A DNA stretch of 5,026 nucleotides from Bacillota bacterium (lineage in GTDB: Bacteria; Bacillota; Clostridia; Acetivibrionales; DSM-1351): contig JAEZOA010000051.1 of the NCBI GenBank assembly GCA_023441625.1, forward strand, positions 1 to 5,026. Reading direction: 5' to 3'. Shown in pieces: positions 4,832 through 5,026 of the stretch. Made by a program: the position numbers and the translations under genes. The number at the start of each line of letters is the position of its first letter. The stretch's first letter is position 1. The notes beneath the pieces are model-generated. The model did no database searches. It was not told the DNA's origin and was given only the letters and a program-made list of their open reading frames with translations.

Positions 4832-4975
4832 TTTACATTTACTTTGCCCCTGGTTGCGCGGATGCTCCCACTACCCCTATTTGAAGGATTACCAGTTGGA
4901 TTCTCCGAAGACCCCATTTACGCCAATGCAAGGGGCTATTTCAAGGTGGCTAAATCCCTGCTGGAAATAACTTAA
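4832..4975 (+). pseudogene. 3' remnant of a ParM-like (actin-type) segregation gene
   Basis: After a stop at 4829-4831 the frame is open to TAA at 4973-4975. The last 30 residues read GLPVGFSEDPIYANARGYFK followed by VAKSLLEIT. The DP.YANARGY..VAK pattern is the usual C-terminal helix of ParM/StbA and related actin-like plasmid or phage segregation ATPases. The nucleotide-binding parts of the roughly 320-residue protein are missing; the frame begins right after the recombinase gene, without a ribosome site. The joining point appears to lie between 4822 and about 4860. A short product from the ATG at 4862 is unlikely. The recombinase module may have entered or deleted into a plasmid-type partition gene. 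The family assignment rests on one motif. Confidence 0.5.
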
Positions 4976-4990
4976 AAGAGGGTGGAGGCA

Positions 4991-5026
4991 ATGGATATTT
5001 CAATGGAATTGTTTATGGAAAAGCTT
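4991..5026 (+). CDS. Start of an unidentified gene following the parM-like remnant, cut by the window end
   Basis: A purine-rich ribosome site (GAGGGTGGAGG, 4978-4988) precedes ATG at 4991, and 12 codons (MDISMELFMEKL) run to the window edge. Another in-frame ATG at 5003 is a possible start, because GGAGG is only two bases from the first ATG while GAGGGTG is better spaced. Its position right after a ParM-like gene would suit a small partner protein of a partition operon, but too little is present to identify it. Confidence 0.5.
   Translation, partial: MDISMELFMEKL

Noticed and set aside
5021..5026. HindIII site AAGCTT at the very end of the window
   Set aside because: A single 6-base site is expected by chance; it could reflect cloning, but nothing else supports that.

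Overview
The window is AT-rich DNA with AGGAGG-type ribosome binding sites, U-tailed intrinsic terminators and proteins that resemble those of Clostridia. A low-GC Bacillota genome (class Clostridia) is the best guess; no species can be named. The arrangement looks like an accessory region: a two-sided Ni/Co-flavoured gene block with two site-specific recombinase genes and several gene remnants around it.

Layout. Positions 1-165 hold a hairpin and a short 3' remnant on the minus strand, probably of an IS66-type transposase. Positions 166-744 (minus) encode a short FimB/FimE-like tyrosine recombinase, with a promoter and a cluster of related repeats just upstream of it. Positions 873-1299 are gene debris: a PAS/histidine-kinase piece on the plus strand is joined head-on to the 5' end of a cooT-like (nickel-binding) gene on the minus strand, preceded by the last codons of an unknown gene. 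A very long terminator (1298-1361) then ends the minus-strand operon: a 61-residue protein with a His-rich tail (2303-2118), overlapping by 14 bases a short-chain reductase of the YmfI type (2131-1382).

The gene-free stretch 2304-2722 is a divergent control region. Each side has a strong sigma-A-like promoter with an extended -10, a leader of about 125-130 bases, and a terminator hairpin just ahead of the ribosome binding site. Both leaders open with almost the same 23-24-base hairpin sequence. This suggests that the His-tail/reductase operon and the rightward gene answer to one signal, either through an RNA switch or through a DNA operator. The rightward gene (2723-3781) is a fused CbiM-CbiN-type Co/Ni transport protein, followed by its own terminator.

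Positions 3837-4821 form a recombination module. Inverted and direct copies of TGCAATATAA lie ahead of a XerC/D-like recombinase gene, and a TATAAT -10 box occupies the 6-base spacer of the inverted pair. This resembles the internal resolution site plus TnpI recombinase of Tn4430-type transposons, but no transposase is present. The window closes with the last codons of a ParM-like (actin-type) segregation gene and the first 12 codons of the next gene.

The common thread is nickel/cobalt (CbiMN transporter, His-rich tail, CooT remnant) in a patch reshaped by recombination. The most interesting object is the pair of matching leaders in 2304-2722.
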